From IMG/VR virus record IMGVR_UViG_3300025085_000037, positions 1-50,470 of that record: a stretch of DNA of 50,470 nucleotides. One strand, 5' to 3'. Under the pieces are notes generated by a model, which worked only from the letters and a program-made list of their open reading frames with translations, made no database searches and had not been told where the DNA came from. Positions within the stretch are counted from its first letter, which is position 1, and each line of letters starts with the position of its first letter. Shown one piece after another: positions 40,226 through 48,624 of the stretch. Made by a program: the position numbers and the translations under genes. This DNA comes from a virus.

Positions 40226-40237
40226 ACCTGCTATCAT
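40209..40237 (+). promoter_or_regulatory. Early sigma-70 promoter
   Basis: TTGACA (40209-40214), a 17-base spacer, TATCAT (40232-40237), 27 bases before the ATG at 40264. Confidence 0.7.
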
Positions 40238-40263
40238 TACAGAGTAAATCAAAGGCATCATCG

Positions 40264-40542
40264 ATGAATGATCTTGACCCAAAGTCCGTAGCATCGACTA
40301 AGACTACGGTTGTCCATGAGCGTTTTCCTTACCGCTATGTGCAAAAGGGTTACATTCAACTTAATGGTAAACCCGATTTGCGTCTTCAGAAGGCAGACGA
40401 GTATACTAAAAAATACTCTGACATTTATCTCTTTGATAATGCCGATCAATGTTTTCTTGCTATAGAAGACTTTGAGTATTCTAAGTGGTTAGATCCCGCT
40501 GGTGTCCCTTGCTATGTAAAAGATGTCGCTCAACAACACTAA
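40264..40542 (+). CDS. Small hypothetical protein
   Basis: 92 residues: MNDLDPKSVASTKTTVVHER, then FPYRYVQKGYIQLNGKPDL and DIYLFDNADQCFLAIEDFEY. Mixed alpha/beta composition, no membrane segment. Early promoter immediately upstream. Function unknown. Confidence 0.6.
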   Translation: MNDLDPKSVASTKTTVVHERFPYRYVQKGYIQLNGKPDLRLQKADEYTKKYSDIYLFDNADQCFLAIEDFEYSKWLDPAGVPCYVKDVAQQH

Positions 40543-40882
40543 TTTAAAGTTTAACAACCAAACAGAATTCGTTCCTGCTAACCCTACTAAATTTACAAAT
40601 ACTATGACTACTCACGACCACCTCGCTGCTGCTGAGAAAGAACTTCGTCTTGCTCTCGCATCAGTAGTTGAAACAGCATCACCTGTTCGTCTCACTAGAC
40701 TTATTCATGTTCTTGATACTGTCAATGATATCAAGCAAGGATTTGTTTCCAATGAAACTACTGCTGCCCCTACTACAAACTTTGTAATCAATACTTCCGA
40801 TACTGTTGATTATGGTTATGGTGCTGCTGGTCCTGTAGATTATCCTAGTTCTTTCGGACAAGATGTAATTACATTCTCGTAA
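40523..40882 (+). CDS. Hypothetical protein with helical core
   Basis: 119 residues from the ATG at 40523, which overlaps the preceding gene by 20 bases; an ATG at 40604 (MTTHDHLAAAEKELRLALAS) would remove a polar leader and could be the true start. The core has two helices (LAAAEKELRLALASVVE, LTRLIHVLDTVNDIK), then a Gly/Tyr-rich tail. No family recognised. Confidence 0.55.
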   Translation: MSLNNTNLKFNNQTEFVPANPTKFTNTMTTHDHLAAAEKELRLALASVVETASPVRLTRLIHVLDTVNDIKQGFVSNETTAAPTTNFVINTSDTVDYGYGAAGPVDYPSSFGQDVITFS

Positions 40883-40888
40883 TTATTC

Positions 40889-40999
40889 GTCACGGATGGA
40901 CGTTAACAGCACTGGTGCGGGTGAAGATATCGCTGCCTGGTTTCTTGTTTCCAGTTAAAGAACAAGTGGCGTGCATGTGCTCCGGGGTGTGACAACCCC
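40889..40999 (+). ncRNA. Candidate structured RNA before tRNA-Gly
   Basis: GTCAC (40889-40893) can pair with GTGAC (40989-40993). That second strand lies in the loop of a GGGGT/ACCCC hairpin (40984-40988 with 40995-40999), making a pseudoknot possible. GGA (40894-40896) pairs with TCC (40981-40983), extending the long-range helix. A CTTGTT/AACAAG hairpin sits inside. Frames here are short. It occupies the same position relative to a tRNA as the 38032 element. Prediction by eye only. Confidence 0.4.
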
Positions 41000-41003
41000 A
41001 ACT

Positions 41004-41074
41004 GCGGGATTAGTTTAGAGGCAAAACTAAAGGTTTCCAACCTTTCGTCATCGGTTCGATTCCGATATCCCGCT
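41004..41074 (+). tRNA. tRNA-Gly (anticodon TCC)
   Basis: Acceptor GCGGGAT pairs with ATCCCGC, discriminator T. The anticodon stem AAAGG/CCTTT encloses TTTCCAA. The D-stem GTTT/AAAC is weak but complete, and the T-arm ATCGG-TTCGATT-CCGAT is perfect. Confidence 0.95.
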
Positions 41075-41090
41075 TGTTAATTTTAACACT

Positions 41091-41282
41091 ATGATTCCAT
41101 ACTACATCGATTACAATTTTCAGGAGATAGAAGTACCTATGGAAATTGTATACTATTGCGAGGAGTTTACTCAAGCAAGTAGAAATGATCTTAGGTTTTT
41201 TGACTGTGTGTCTATGCATATGGGTTACTATGGTAATCATAAAGAACACTTGCAAAAATTAAGAGATGAATACATATATTGA
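41091..41282 (+). CDS. Small Tyr/Glu-rich hypothetical protein
   Basis: 63 residues: MIPYYIDYNFQEIEVPMEIV, then YYCEEFTQASRNDLRFF. No membrane segment. It overlaps the next oxygenase gene by 17 bases. Function unknown. Confidence 0.55.
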   Translation: MIPYYIDYNFQEIEVPMEIVYYCEEFTQASRNDLRFFDCVSMHMGYYGNHKEHLQKLRDEYIY

Positions 41283-41823
41283 AATCTATGATGGTGTTCT
41301 GTCATCAGATGAATGCAGTAACATCATACAGTATATTAATCAGTCACCTAATATACAACGAGGTCTTATAGGTGAAGGAGTTGATGTTAAAGCAAAAGAT
41401 AGTTGGGACATACACAATAGATTTCAAAATCAAACTACAGTAGATACCCTAATACATGGTGCTTTATCTGAATGTCTTGCTGATTATAAAGTTAGAAATT
41501 CTGAATTAAATCACATTGGATACTGGTCCTTAGAAAATAATTATAACCTTCAGAAATATCTTCCTGGTGGTGGATACTTTACCTCACACTGTGAAGCAAA
41601 CTTCAGAACCACTTGTCAACGTGTTGTAGTATGGATGATTTATTTAAACACTGTCACTGATGGTGGTGGAACTAAATTTCCTCAGTATGATTTGGTAACA
41701 GATGCTGTTGAGGGAAGAGTGGTTCTTTGGCCTGCCTCATGGACGCACTTTCATCATGGTGTAGTTAGTCCAAGTCAATTCAAATATATTACTACAGGAT
41801 GGTATTCTTTCGTTCCTCAGTAA
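41266..41823 (+). CDS. 2OG-Fe(II) oxygenase-like protein 5 (P4H type)
   Basis: 185 residues. YIEIYDGVLSSDECSNIIQY is the prolyl-4-hydroxylase-type start. LPGGGYFTSHCEANFRTTCQ near residues 101-120 supplies H-x-E in place of the usual H-x-D, TDGGGTKFPQYD is the turn, and PASWTHFHHGVVSPSQFKYI near 153-172 supplies the second His and the Lys that binds 2-oxoglutarate. Last gene before the fibre region. The substrate is unknown. Confidence 0.8.
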   Translation: MNTYIEIYDGVLSSDECSNIIQYINQSPNIQRGLIGEGVDVKAKDSWDIHNRFQNQTTVDTLIHGALSECLADYKVRNSELNHIGYWSLENNYNLQKYLPGGGYFTSHCEANFRTTCQRVVVWMIYLNTVTDGGGTKFPQYDLVTDAVEGRVVLWPASWTHFHHGVVSPSQFKYITTGWYSFVPQ

Positions 41824-41826
41824 GTT

Positions 41827-41834
41827 TATAAATA
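41827..41834 (+). promoter_or_regulatory. Late promoter of the fibre genes
   Basis: TATAAATA 29 bases upstream of the ATG at 41863. Confidence 0.7.
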
Positions 41835-41862
41835 CTTTGAAGGAAAGTATAACGTACATGTA

Positions 41863-44379
41863 ATGTCAAGAATATTAGTTGACGAACTAGTAAATTTAGC
41901 AGGAACAGATAAGGTAACCTTTGCTGAAGGTCTGAAAGTTACTGCAGGAGAAGCACTTGATCTTAATGGTGCGAAAATTAACATTGATACCGGAGTAGGT
42001 TTAGATAATCAACTGTTAGCATCTACTGGATCTGGTCTTAAGTGGGTCACTATTGGTGATACGAATAGCACTTATGCATTTTCATCAGTTGCTGCAGCCT
42101 CAAATGATGTTAAGTTGAAACTAACTGGTGGTGGTGATGCTGCTGGATATACAGATCAAGTAACATTTACTGGAACTGGAACTATAACTGTTCTTGAAAA
42201 TGCTGGTGTTATTACGATCAATGGAAGCGATCAGAATACTACTTATGATTTAGTAGCATCCACGGTAAGTGGTGGAGCACAACTTACATTAGCAGGAACT
42301 GATTCAAGTAATGATATATTTTCAATCTTAGGTGGATCTAATATTACAGTTGCCCGAAGTGGAACTGATATTACAATCTCCACATCATTATCAGGAACAG
42401 TTGGAGCACCTTCAACAACTACAGATGGTGGGTTTGCATTATTTGATGGTACTGATGGAACTCTGCTGAAGAATTCTACATTAGTTCTTGATAGTAGTAA
42501 TAATCTAACAGGTTTAAATGATATTGGCGTAAATGATATCACTGCAAATAGTATTAGTACTGCTGCAGGTACAGGAAATTTAATTACATTCTGGTACGAC
42601 CAGCAGGCAAATTTCCCTAATGCTAATACTTATCAAGGTGCTTTTGCATACTCTGATAACAACAGTACCATGCATTATTCTGCTGGTAATTCTTGGTATC
42701 AGGTAGCAAAGATTGGTGATATTGTTCCTAACACTGACACCACATATTCTATTGCTTTAACAGGAACTGGCACATTAAGTCTCAATGATTCCAATGGAAT
42801 TGCTGACTCAGTAACTTTCCAATCGAGTAGTTATGGTGGTGCTGGAGTTTTTAGATCTGGCGAAAACTTATATATTGACAGTAAAGTTTATGATATCTCA
42901 GCACAAGTTGGTCCTGGAACAGGAACTACTCTTAGATTAAGAGGTGCTAATCATGATGCTGGAGGTAACGAAGTTAGCATCGTAAACGATGACATTCTAC
43001 TTACTGGTGCTGATGGTTTAACAGTTGAGTTAACTGATGCTAATACAATTACCTTTAGGCAGAGTGGAGGTAGTGGAACATCTTATACTGATAACGATGC
43101 TAAAGATGCTGCAGCACAGGCACTTCTTAATGGAACATCATTAGGCATTTCATTCTCTTATGATTCTGGTAATAAAACTATCAGTGCTCAGGTAGGAACA
43201 GTTCCTACTGCATTCAGTATTTCTCTGGCAGCACAGACTGACAATTATTTATTTACTGGTTCGGATCGCGGTAATACTTATTCAAGTGATCCTGATCCTA
43301 GCATTGTATTATATGAAGGTGATACAATTACTTTCACTAACACTGTTAATATAAATCATCCTCTGTATATCAGAGTAAGTGATGGTGGTGCTAGTGTTTC
43401 TAGTCCTGCTGCTTCTGGTGAAGGTACTGCAACAACTTCGTGGACTCCTACGACTGCTGGTACATATTATTATCAGTGCTCTAATCATCCATTAATGGTC
43501 GGAACTATCACAGTTCTTTCTACTGGTGGTGGCGGTGGTGGTGGATCATCAGTTCTGTATGATCTTTACGGAACTAATACCACATCAAATAATGTTTTCC
43601 TGAACCTTGATCCTTCAGTAGGAACAACAGATCAGATTGAATTTGCTGGTGGCGGTGATACTAGCGTCTCATGGGATGCTATTAATAAAAAAGTAACACT
43701 TTCCAGCACTGCTCCAGTCCAATCGGATTGGGATGCTACTTCTGGATTAGCACAAATCCTCAACAAACCATCTATTCCTGCTGCTTATACATTACCAGCA
43801 GCATCAGCATCATCACTTGGTGGTGTAATTCCTGATGGTACTACTATTACAGTAGATGGTAGTGGAAATATTTCTGCCGCGCCTGGTGGATATATATTAC
43901 CCCAAGCTGCTAGTAATATTTTAGGTGGCATCAAAATCGGTTCTGGATTATCGATTGATGCTGGTGGAGTTGTTAGTGTTGCTTCTGGTGGATCTGTAGG
44001 TCTTCAGGCAAGGGCAGAGGCTCATGGAACTACTGCATCACTTGCTGATAATGAAACTGAGAACCTAAATATAACAGCACATAAAGCATATATATTGCTA
44101 TACATCGAAACTGATGAAGAAGCATGGGTGAGAGTTTATACTGATGATGCTTCTAGAACAGCTGATGCTAACAGAAGCGAGGGTAGTGATCCTGCTGCTG
44201 GTTCTGGAGTTATCGCTGAGACCAGAGGAACAGATGTAATTTGGTTATCTCCAGGTGTAATCGGATACAATGCCGACACACCAAGTGCTACTGATACAAT
44301 GTATCTAGCAGTAACAAATCGTAGTGGAAGCACTAATTCAATTCACTTACACGTTAATTTAATCAGACTAGAGGCATAA
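41863..44379 (+). CDS. Large tail-fibre/adhesin-like protein with cupredoxin-like domain
   Basis: 838 residues. The N-terminal MSRILVDELVNLAGTDKVTF module is shared with two smaller downstream proteins and probably anchors to the particle. The body is Thr/Gly/Asp-rich beta repeats (DLNGAKINIDTG, DSSNNLTGLNDIG). Residues about 450-552 form a cupredoxin-like unit with NINHPLYIRV and YYYQCSNHPLMVG, giving His, Cys, His and Met as in type 1 copper proteins (C-x2-H-x2-M, amicyanin-like). A poly-Gly linker follows. Function in host binding is inferred from size, composition and late promoter. Confidence 0.65.
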   Translation: MSRILVDELVNLAGTDKVTFAEGLKVTAGEALDLNGAKINIDTGVGLDNQLLASTGSGLKWVTIGDTNSTYAFSSVAAASNDVKLKLTGGGDAAGYTDQVTFTGTGTITVLENAGVITINGSDQNTTYDLVASTVSGGAQLTLAGTDSSNDIFSILGGSNITVARSGTDITISTSLSGTVGAPSTTTDGGFALFDGTDGTLLKNSTLVLDSSNNLTGLNDIGVNDITANSISTAAGTGNLITFWYDQQANFPNANTYQGAFAYSDNNSTMHYSAGNSWYQVAKIGDIVPNTDTTYSIALTGTGTLSLNDSNGIADSVTFQSSSYGGAGVFRSGENLYIDSKVYDISAQVGPGTGTTLRLRGANHDAGGNEVSIVNDDILLTGADGLTVELTDANTITFRQSGGSGTSYTDNDAKDAAAQALLNGTSLGISFSYDSGNKTISAQVGTVPTAFSISLAAQTDNYLFTGSDRGNTYSSDPDPSIVLYEGDTITFTNTVNINHPLYIRVSDGGASVSSPAASGEGTATTSWTPTTAGTYYYQCSNHPLMVGTITVLSTGGGGGGGSSVLYDLYGTNTTSNNVFLNLDPSVGTTDQIEFAGGGDTSVSWDAINKKVTLSSTAPVQSDWDATSGLAQILNKPSIPAAYTLPAASASSLGGVIPDGTTITVDGSGNISAAPGGYILPQAASNILGGIKIGSGLSIDAGGVVSVASGGSVGLQARAEAHGTTASLADNETENLNITAHKAYILLYIETDEEAWVRVYTDDASRTADANRSEGSDPAAGSGVIAETRGTDVIWLSPGVIGYNADTPSATDTMYLAVTNRSGSTNSIHLHVNLIRLEA
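43210..43518 (+). repeat. Cupredoxin-like domain, copy 1 of a duplicated segment
   Basis: Encodes residues about 450-552 of the 838-residue protein. The stretch from LYIRVSDGGASVSSPAA to TTAGTYYYQCS is near-identical in the next protein (45067-45396), including most nucleotides, which indicates duplication or gene conversion. Confidence 0.75.
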
Positions 44380-47121
44380 ATGGCAATTCTTAAGAACACA
44401 GTTCAAGTAAATAGCGGCAATACTGGTTGGACTAGATCCAATGTTCTGGATGCCTTAGAAGAAACAATCGCTGACCTTGGATGGAACAGTGGTTCGCAAG
44501 TAAATGGCGTTGTTACTTCACTAGCTCATCCATCATCTCCTGATGCTGTTTGGGGTTCGTACCGCAATAGCGGAATCAGCACGAATTGGAACATGGTAGG
44601 TGGTCCTGGTATCACTATGAGACCAATCGCAGCACATTATTATAGTGTTGATGATAGCGGAACTGCATATGTATTCCAGAAATTTTATCCTGCTACTTAC
44701 TCTACAACCGATACTTTATCGCTTGGTGGTATTACTGATCTTAGTGTAGGAGATCCTTTAGTTTGGAGAACATCTACCACTAACACAGTTGCTCTTGGTT
44801 CTCTAAGTGATGGTGATACGGTTTATGTAGCTGAGAATCCGAGTTATACAATTGCTCAATATGGTTGGATACAACTTGCTCCTACTGAGGCTGATGCTAT
44901 TGCGGGAACTAATCTATTTTCGTTCAACACCAGTGGCATCAACGGGGAATGGAGATTTTATGATCCCGCTCATACTGATAACACTCAGTTGATGTCAGAC
45001 GTTAATCAAGGTGATGTTTTACATTTTACACATAATGATAACTTTCCGAGTGCAAAGGGGGGAACTCTTCCTATCACAGTTAGCATGACTACCAATAGTG
45101 GAGATGGTAGTGATTATGATATTTCAGGAACAGATCGATCTAATACTTACACTAATGCATCAGATCCTGGTATTGCAGTTTATGAGGGTGACACAATCAC
45201 CTTCGATAACTCTGCTTTAGGCGGAAATCACCCAATGTACATCAGGGTATCTGATGGCGGTGCTAGTGTTTCAAGTCCTGCTGCTACTGGAGAAGGCACT
45301 GATACAGTTTCGTGGACTCCTACTACTGCTGGTACATATTACTATCAGTGTAGTGTTAGTGGTCATCAAGGGATGATTGGAACCATCACAGTTACTGCTG
45401 CTCCCACAGGCGATTCTGCTATCACAGCACATCCTTTATGGTTCCAGGATGCTCCCGGTGCTTATGATAGTACTAGAACTATTGAATCTGAAGTTAATTA
45501 TGTCTCGATTAGTACTTCTTATAGACGTTTCCCTACTTTGGACTATGGATACATTGGTGGAGCGACAGATCTTTCTTGGGATACAAGGGGATGGGAACAA
45601 GACCGAACTTTTTATATAAAATCAGAAAATGATGCCACGTATACAGTATCATTTACATTAAATGTTGCTCCGGGAAGAACTAGTAATGGTACTGGGTATC
45701 TTGAAAATCCTTATTATGACTACACAGTTCCTCAGGATGGTTCTAGATCAGCTTTAAATCTTCGCATTTATAGAGAGGCTGAGGCTACACCATCAAAAAT
45801 TGCTGGTATAAGAGTAATGGATTTGACTAGTACTGGATGGTCTGAGACTGATACCTTTACAATTCCAGGAACAGCAGTGGGTGGCACTTCTCCTACTGAT
45901 GATATTCTGGTAGGTGTCAGTGCTGATGAATCAACTCCTGGTGCTTCTGATGGAACTGCATCTTTGCATGTAACTAACTTTGGTGCTGGGGTAAATGCTT
46001 ATGTAAAAAATCCTGCTGGTAATCAGATAATTTTTAAACTTGAAAATGATGCTACTAAAACTTATGGTACTACATATCAACTAATTGAATTACCGGATGA
46101 TCATACAATTAGATTGGTTGCTGGTTCTAGTGTAAATTTCTTAGGATTTGATCCTAAGAGTAGTAATCAAACTTATAGAGGACGTTGGGGTGGCACCTCA
46201 GGACTTGACTGGTCTGAAAATTATGGGGATCAATTCAGAACTGATAGTGCTGTTGTGAATGTAAATCAACTGGATTTTGCTACGACATCAACACCAACAG
46301 CATATCCCTTGAAAATTGTTACATATAGAGCACAGGCACCACAAGATACTGATTTTGCTATCATTAGTTTCGTTCAGACTATCAATGCTGTTGATACAAC
46401 CTATGCTACATGGTTCTATCACAAAGGAAATAATTATGGAAATGGTATTTGGGACATGGATTATGTATGGCAAGGAGGATTGACGACAATTATTCCTACA
46501 TCAGCTCAAGACTATTCCATAATATTTGCAACATCTAATACTCATCCTGAGGATGGAACTCATGAGCGGGAGGATGCTCAAAGCACTTCATCAGAGCGTA
46601 TTATGAGAGAAGCATTGTTTGGATACTTTAGAAGTCCCTCAGGCAGTAGTTCTTACGGTTATGCTCAATCATATTGGAGTTCCAATATGTGGACAAATCC
46701 TGCTCTGTACAATGCAGAGTCAACTGTAACTCCATATTTCAGACATCATGAATATGATGATGTCGTTCTTAGTAATACGTTTAATTTAGATTATAGAATG
46801 TATGTTGCTAATCAGAATGATTATGAAGCACAGAAAGATAAATCTATGCCTGCTGCAGCGAATTATTATAGACCACTGAAAGGATTACCCATTGATATTA
46901 GCCTTGCCCCATGTCCTTACTATCTACCAGATGATTTTGTTATGATTCCATTTGATATTTCTCCTGGTATGGCTAGCATTAGACCTGGTGATACTGTGAC
47001 AATTAGTGGAAGTGAAGTATACGAAGTTGTTCGTGCTTCATATGAAAATAATGATGAAACCTATGATGGTATTACTGACAATAGAACTAGAGGAATTATC
47101 TTTGCTGCGAGGACAACTTAA
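44380..47121 (+). CDS. Large virion protein, probable fibre or baseplate-associated, with cupredoxin-like domain
   Basis: 913 residues. N-terminus MAILKNTVQVNSGNTGWTRS. Residues about 230-339 hold the second cupredoxin-like unit: GGNHPMYIRVSDGGA and YYYQCSVSGHQGMIGTI, with Cys-x4-His-x2-Met instead of C-x2-H-x2-M. Long beta-rich regions follow (LASTYHKS-type helices absent), and the C-terminal part has RPGDTVTISGSEVYEVVRAS. No enzymatic motif recognised. Translationally abutted to the preceding fibre gene (TAAATG), so co-expressed under the same late promoter. Confidence 0.65.
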   Translation: MAILKNTVQVNSGNTGWTRSNVLDALEETIADLGWNSGSQVNGVVTSLAHPSSPDAVWGSYRNSGISTNWNMVGGPGITMRPIAAHYYSVDDSGTAYVFQKFYPATYSTTDTLSLGGITDLSVGDPLVWRTSTTNTVALGSLSDGDTVYVAENPSYTIAQYGWIQLAPTEADAIAGTNLFSFNTSGINGEWRFYDPAHTDNTQLMSDVNQGDVLHFTHNDNFPSAKGGTLPITVSMTTNSGDGSDYDISGTDRSNTYTNASDPGIAVYEGDTITFDNSALGGNHPMYIRVSDGGASVSSPAATGEGTDTVSWTPTTAGTYYYQCSVSGHQGMIGTITVTAAPTGDSAITAHPLWFQDAPGAYDSTRTIESEVNYVSISTSYRRFPTLDYGYIGGATDLSWDTRGWEQDRTFYIKSENDATYTVSFTLNVAPGRTSNGTGYLENPYYDYTVPQDGSRSALNLRIYREAEATPSKIAGIRVMDLTSTGWSETDTFTIPGTAVGGTSPTDDILVGVSADESTPGASDGTASLHVTNFGAGVNAYVKNPAGNQIIFKLENDATKTYGTTYQLIELPDDHTIRLVAGSSVNFLGFDPKSSNQTYRGRWGGTSGLDWSENYGDQFRTDSAVVNVNQLDFATTSTPTAYPLKIVTYRAQAPQDTDFAIISFVQTINAVDTTYATWFYHKGNNYGNGIWDMDYVWQGGLTTIIPTSAQDYSIIFATSNTHPEDGTHEREDAQSTSSERIMREALFGYFRSPSGSSSYGYAQSYWSSNMWTNPALYNAESTVTPYFRHHEYDDVVLSNTFNLDYRMYVANQNDYEAQKDKSMPAAANYYRPLKGLPIDISLAPCPYYLPDDFVMIPFDISPGMASIRPGDTVTISGSEVYEVVRASYENNDETYDGITDNRTRGIIFAARTT
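45067..45396 (+). repeat. Cupredoxin-like domain, copy 2
   Basis: Encodes residues about 230-339 of the 913-residue protein. It repeats the segment at 43210-43518. The copper-site loop has two more residues between Cys and His (CSVSGHQGM). Confidence 0.75.
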
Positions 47122-47402
47122 TGGCAGACTTTAATTTAGAGACCGGATACGAGGTGCCAATCGGCACCTCCGTTCAACAGATTTCAACTACAGCACATCA
47201 ACCAACAACTCTCACTAATGTGGCAGTGAATGATGCTAGTGTTTTGACTGGAAATGCTGCGAGAATTCTAAGTGATTATGTTCCAGTCGATTGGACTTTG
47301 AATTTATCCAATGGTTCTATTACACTAGGTAGACCCATCGAACAACTACCACCTCCAAATCGTCGTGATGAAGGGCAGTTATATCCTAGACACAATAAAT
47401 AA
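47121..47402 (+). CDS. Small virion-associated protein
   Basis: 93 residues: MADFNLETGYEVPIGTSVQQ then beta-rich TLNLSNGSITLGRPIEQLPP. The ATG overlaps the previous stop (TAATG), so it belongs to the fibre unit. A late promoter motif lies in its last codons. Function unknown. Confidence 0.6.
   Translation: MADFNLETGYEVPIGTSVQQISTTAHQPTTLTNVAVNDASVLTGNAARILSDYVPVDWTLNLSNGSITLGRPIEQLPPPNRRDEGQLYPRHNK
47394..47401 (+). promoter_or_regulatory. Late promoter motif
   Basis: AATAAATA overlapping the preceding stop, 11 bases before the ATG at 47412. Confidence 0.5.
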
Positions 47403-47411
47403 TTAAAAACT

Positions 47412-47642
47412 ATGTCAAGAATTAAAGTAGATGAAATTTGTAACTTCGCAGAGAATGGTGCTGTCGAAGCGATCGAAGGTATCACAGTAGCATCTGGTAA
47501 AAAGTTAACTCTTCTGGGTGCTAGAACTATTACTAATGCTACAGATACCGGAACTGCTGGTGAGGTTTGTTGGGATGCTGATTATCTTTATATCTGTGTA
47601 GGAATTGATACATGGAAAAGAACTGCCCTCACTACGTGGTAA
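47412..47642 (+). CDS. Short protein with the fibre N-terminal module
   Basis: 76 residues: MSRIKVDEICNFAENGAVEA then EGITVASGKKLTLLGAR, the same module as the N-termini of the 838-residue and 305-residue proteins. It then has AGEVCWDADYLYICVGIDTW, a short beta hairpin found at the end of many phage fibre proteins. It may be a minimal attachment domain or short fibre. Confidence 0.65.
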   Translation: MSRIKVDEICNFAENGAVEAIEGITVASGKKLTLLGARTITNATDTGTAGEVCWDADYLYICVGIDTWKRTALTTW

Positions 47643-47646
47643 ATAA

Positions 47647-48564
47647 ATGTCAAGACTAAGAGCAGACGAAGTATTAAACAAAGCCGCAACAGGACCATTC
47701 TTGGCAACAGAAGGAATTAATGTTCCTACTGGAAAAAATATTACTTATAATGATCTGAGTGAGACTACAGTTCTTGATGGAACATCATTATTCACTACTG
47801 ATATTACTACGACAACACTAACTGTCGATCAAGTAAATCTTGGTGATAATGATGAATTAAAGTTTGGTGACGATGAAGATCTAAAATTATATCATGATGG
47901 TACTGATGGGTACATTGATAATTATTCTACTGGCGATTTACGCATTAGATCTCTTGTTGATGATATATTTATTGAATCTGGTGATGATATTTTTCTAAAT
48001 CCTAATGGCGTTGATAATGGAATAAAAGTACACGGACAAGGATCAGTACAACTTTATCATGACGATCAACCGAAATTTGAAACTACTGCTAATGGAGTAG
48101 CAGTAACAGGACGCATATCATCTACTACTGGATGGGCGGGAACTACTTCAACGGCAAACGTCCTTGGTGGTCTTTCTATGCCCTTCTCATGTGGTTTGAA
48201 TGGTAGGGTTGGTTTACCAGCAACTAATTCTACGATGATTTTTGGTGGTTCAGAGTATACTGGTGGTGGAGATAACACAGAAGGTGTTACAATGCCCCAT
48301 GATGGAACTGTGGTTGCTGCTACACTCCATGCCGAACAAGCAGTTGGTAATCTACTCCTCCACCTTATGGTGAATGGTACGCAAGATTCTAACTATGCAT
48401 TATCATTTACTAATCCAACAATATCTAATCCATCAGTCGTTCAAACTTTTTATTCTAATCCAAAGAGTTTTTCTGCAGGAGATAGAATTAATTTCGCGGT
48501 CAATACCACCACGTTGAGTCAAATGCAAGTACTAACGGTCACATTTTTTGTTAAGTTCGACTAA
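47647..48564 (+). CDS. Tail-fibre-like protein
   Basis: 305 residues. The N-terminal MSRLRADEVLNKAATGPFLA module is followed by collagen-free beta repeats with LKLYHDGTDGYIDNYSTGDL and VQLYHDDQPKFETTANGVAV, a repeat I recall from many cyanophage fibre proteins. The C-terminal third has a compact jelly-roll-like tail (NLLLHLMVNGTQDSNYAL). Four bases after the previous stop. Late expression assumed. Confidence 0.7.
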   Translation: MSRLRADEVLNKAATGPFLATEGINVPTGKNITYNDLSETTVLDGTSLFTTDITTTTLTVDQVNLGDNDELKFGDDEDLKLYHDGTDGYIDNYSTGDLRIRSLVDDIFIESGDDIFLNPNGVDNGIKVHGQGSVQLYHDDQPKFETTANGVAVTGRISSTTGWAGTTSTANVLGGLSMPFSCGLNGRVGLPATNSTMIFGGSEYTGGGDNTEGVTMPHDGTVVAATLHAEQAVGNLLLHLMVNGTQDSNYALSFTNPTISNPSVVQTFYSNPKSFSAGDRINFAVNTTTLSQMQVLTVTFFVKFD

Positions 48565-48568
48565 GGGC

Positions 48569-48597
48569 TTGACAAGAAGTTGATGATGCTATATACT
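48569..48597 (+). promoter_or_regulatory. Early promoter for hli
   Basis: TTGACA (48569-48574), a 17-base spacer, TATACT (48592-48597), 28 bases before the hli ATG. Confidence 0.8.
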
Positions 48598-48624
48598 ATG
48601 TAAAGAAACATTACGAAAGGTATC

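Noticed and set aside
43200-45400. CRISPR-like or tandem repeat array
   Set aside because: The repeated sequence is one coding domain duplicated in two genes, with no spacers or regular direct repeats.
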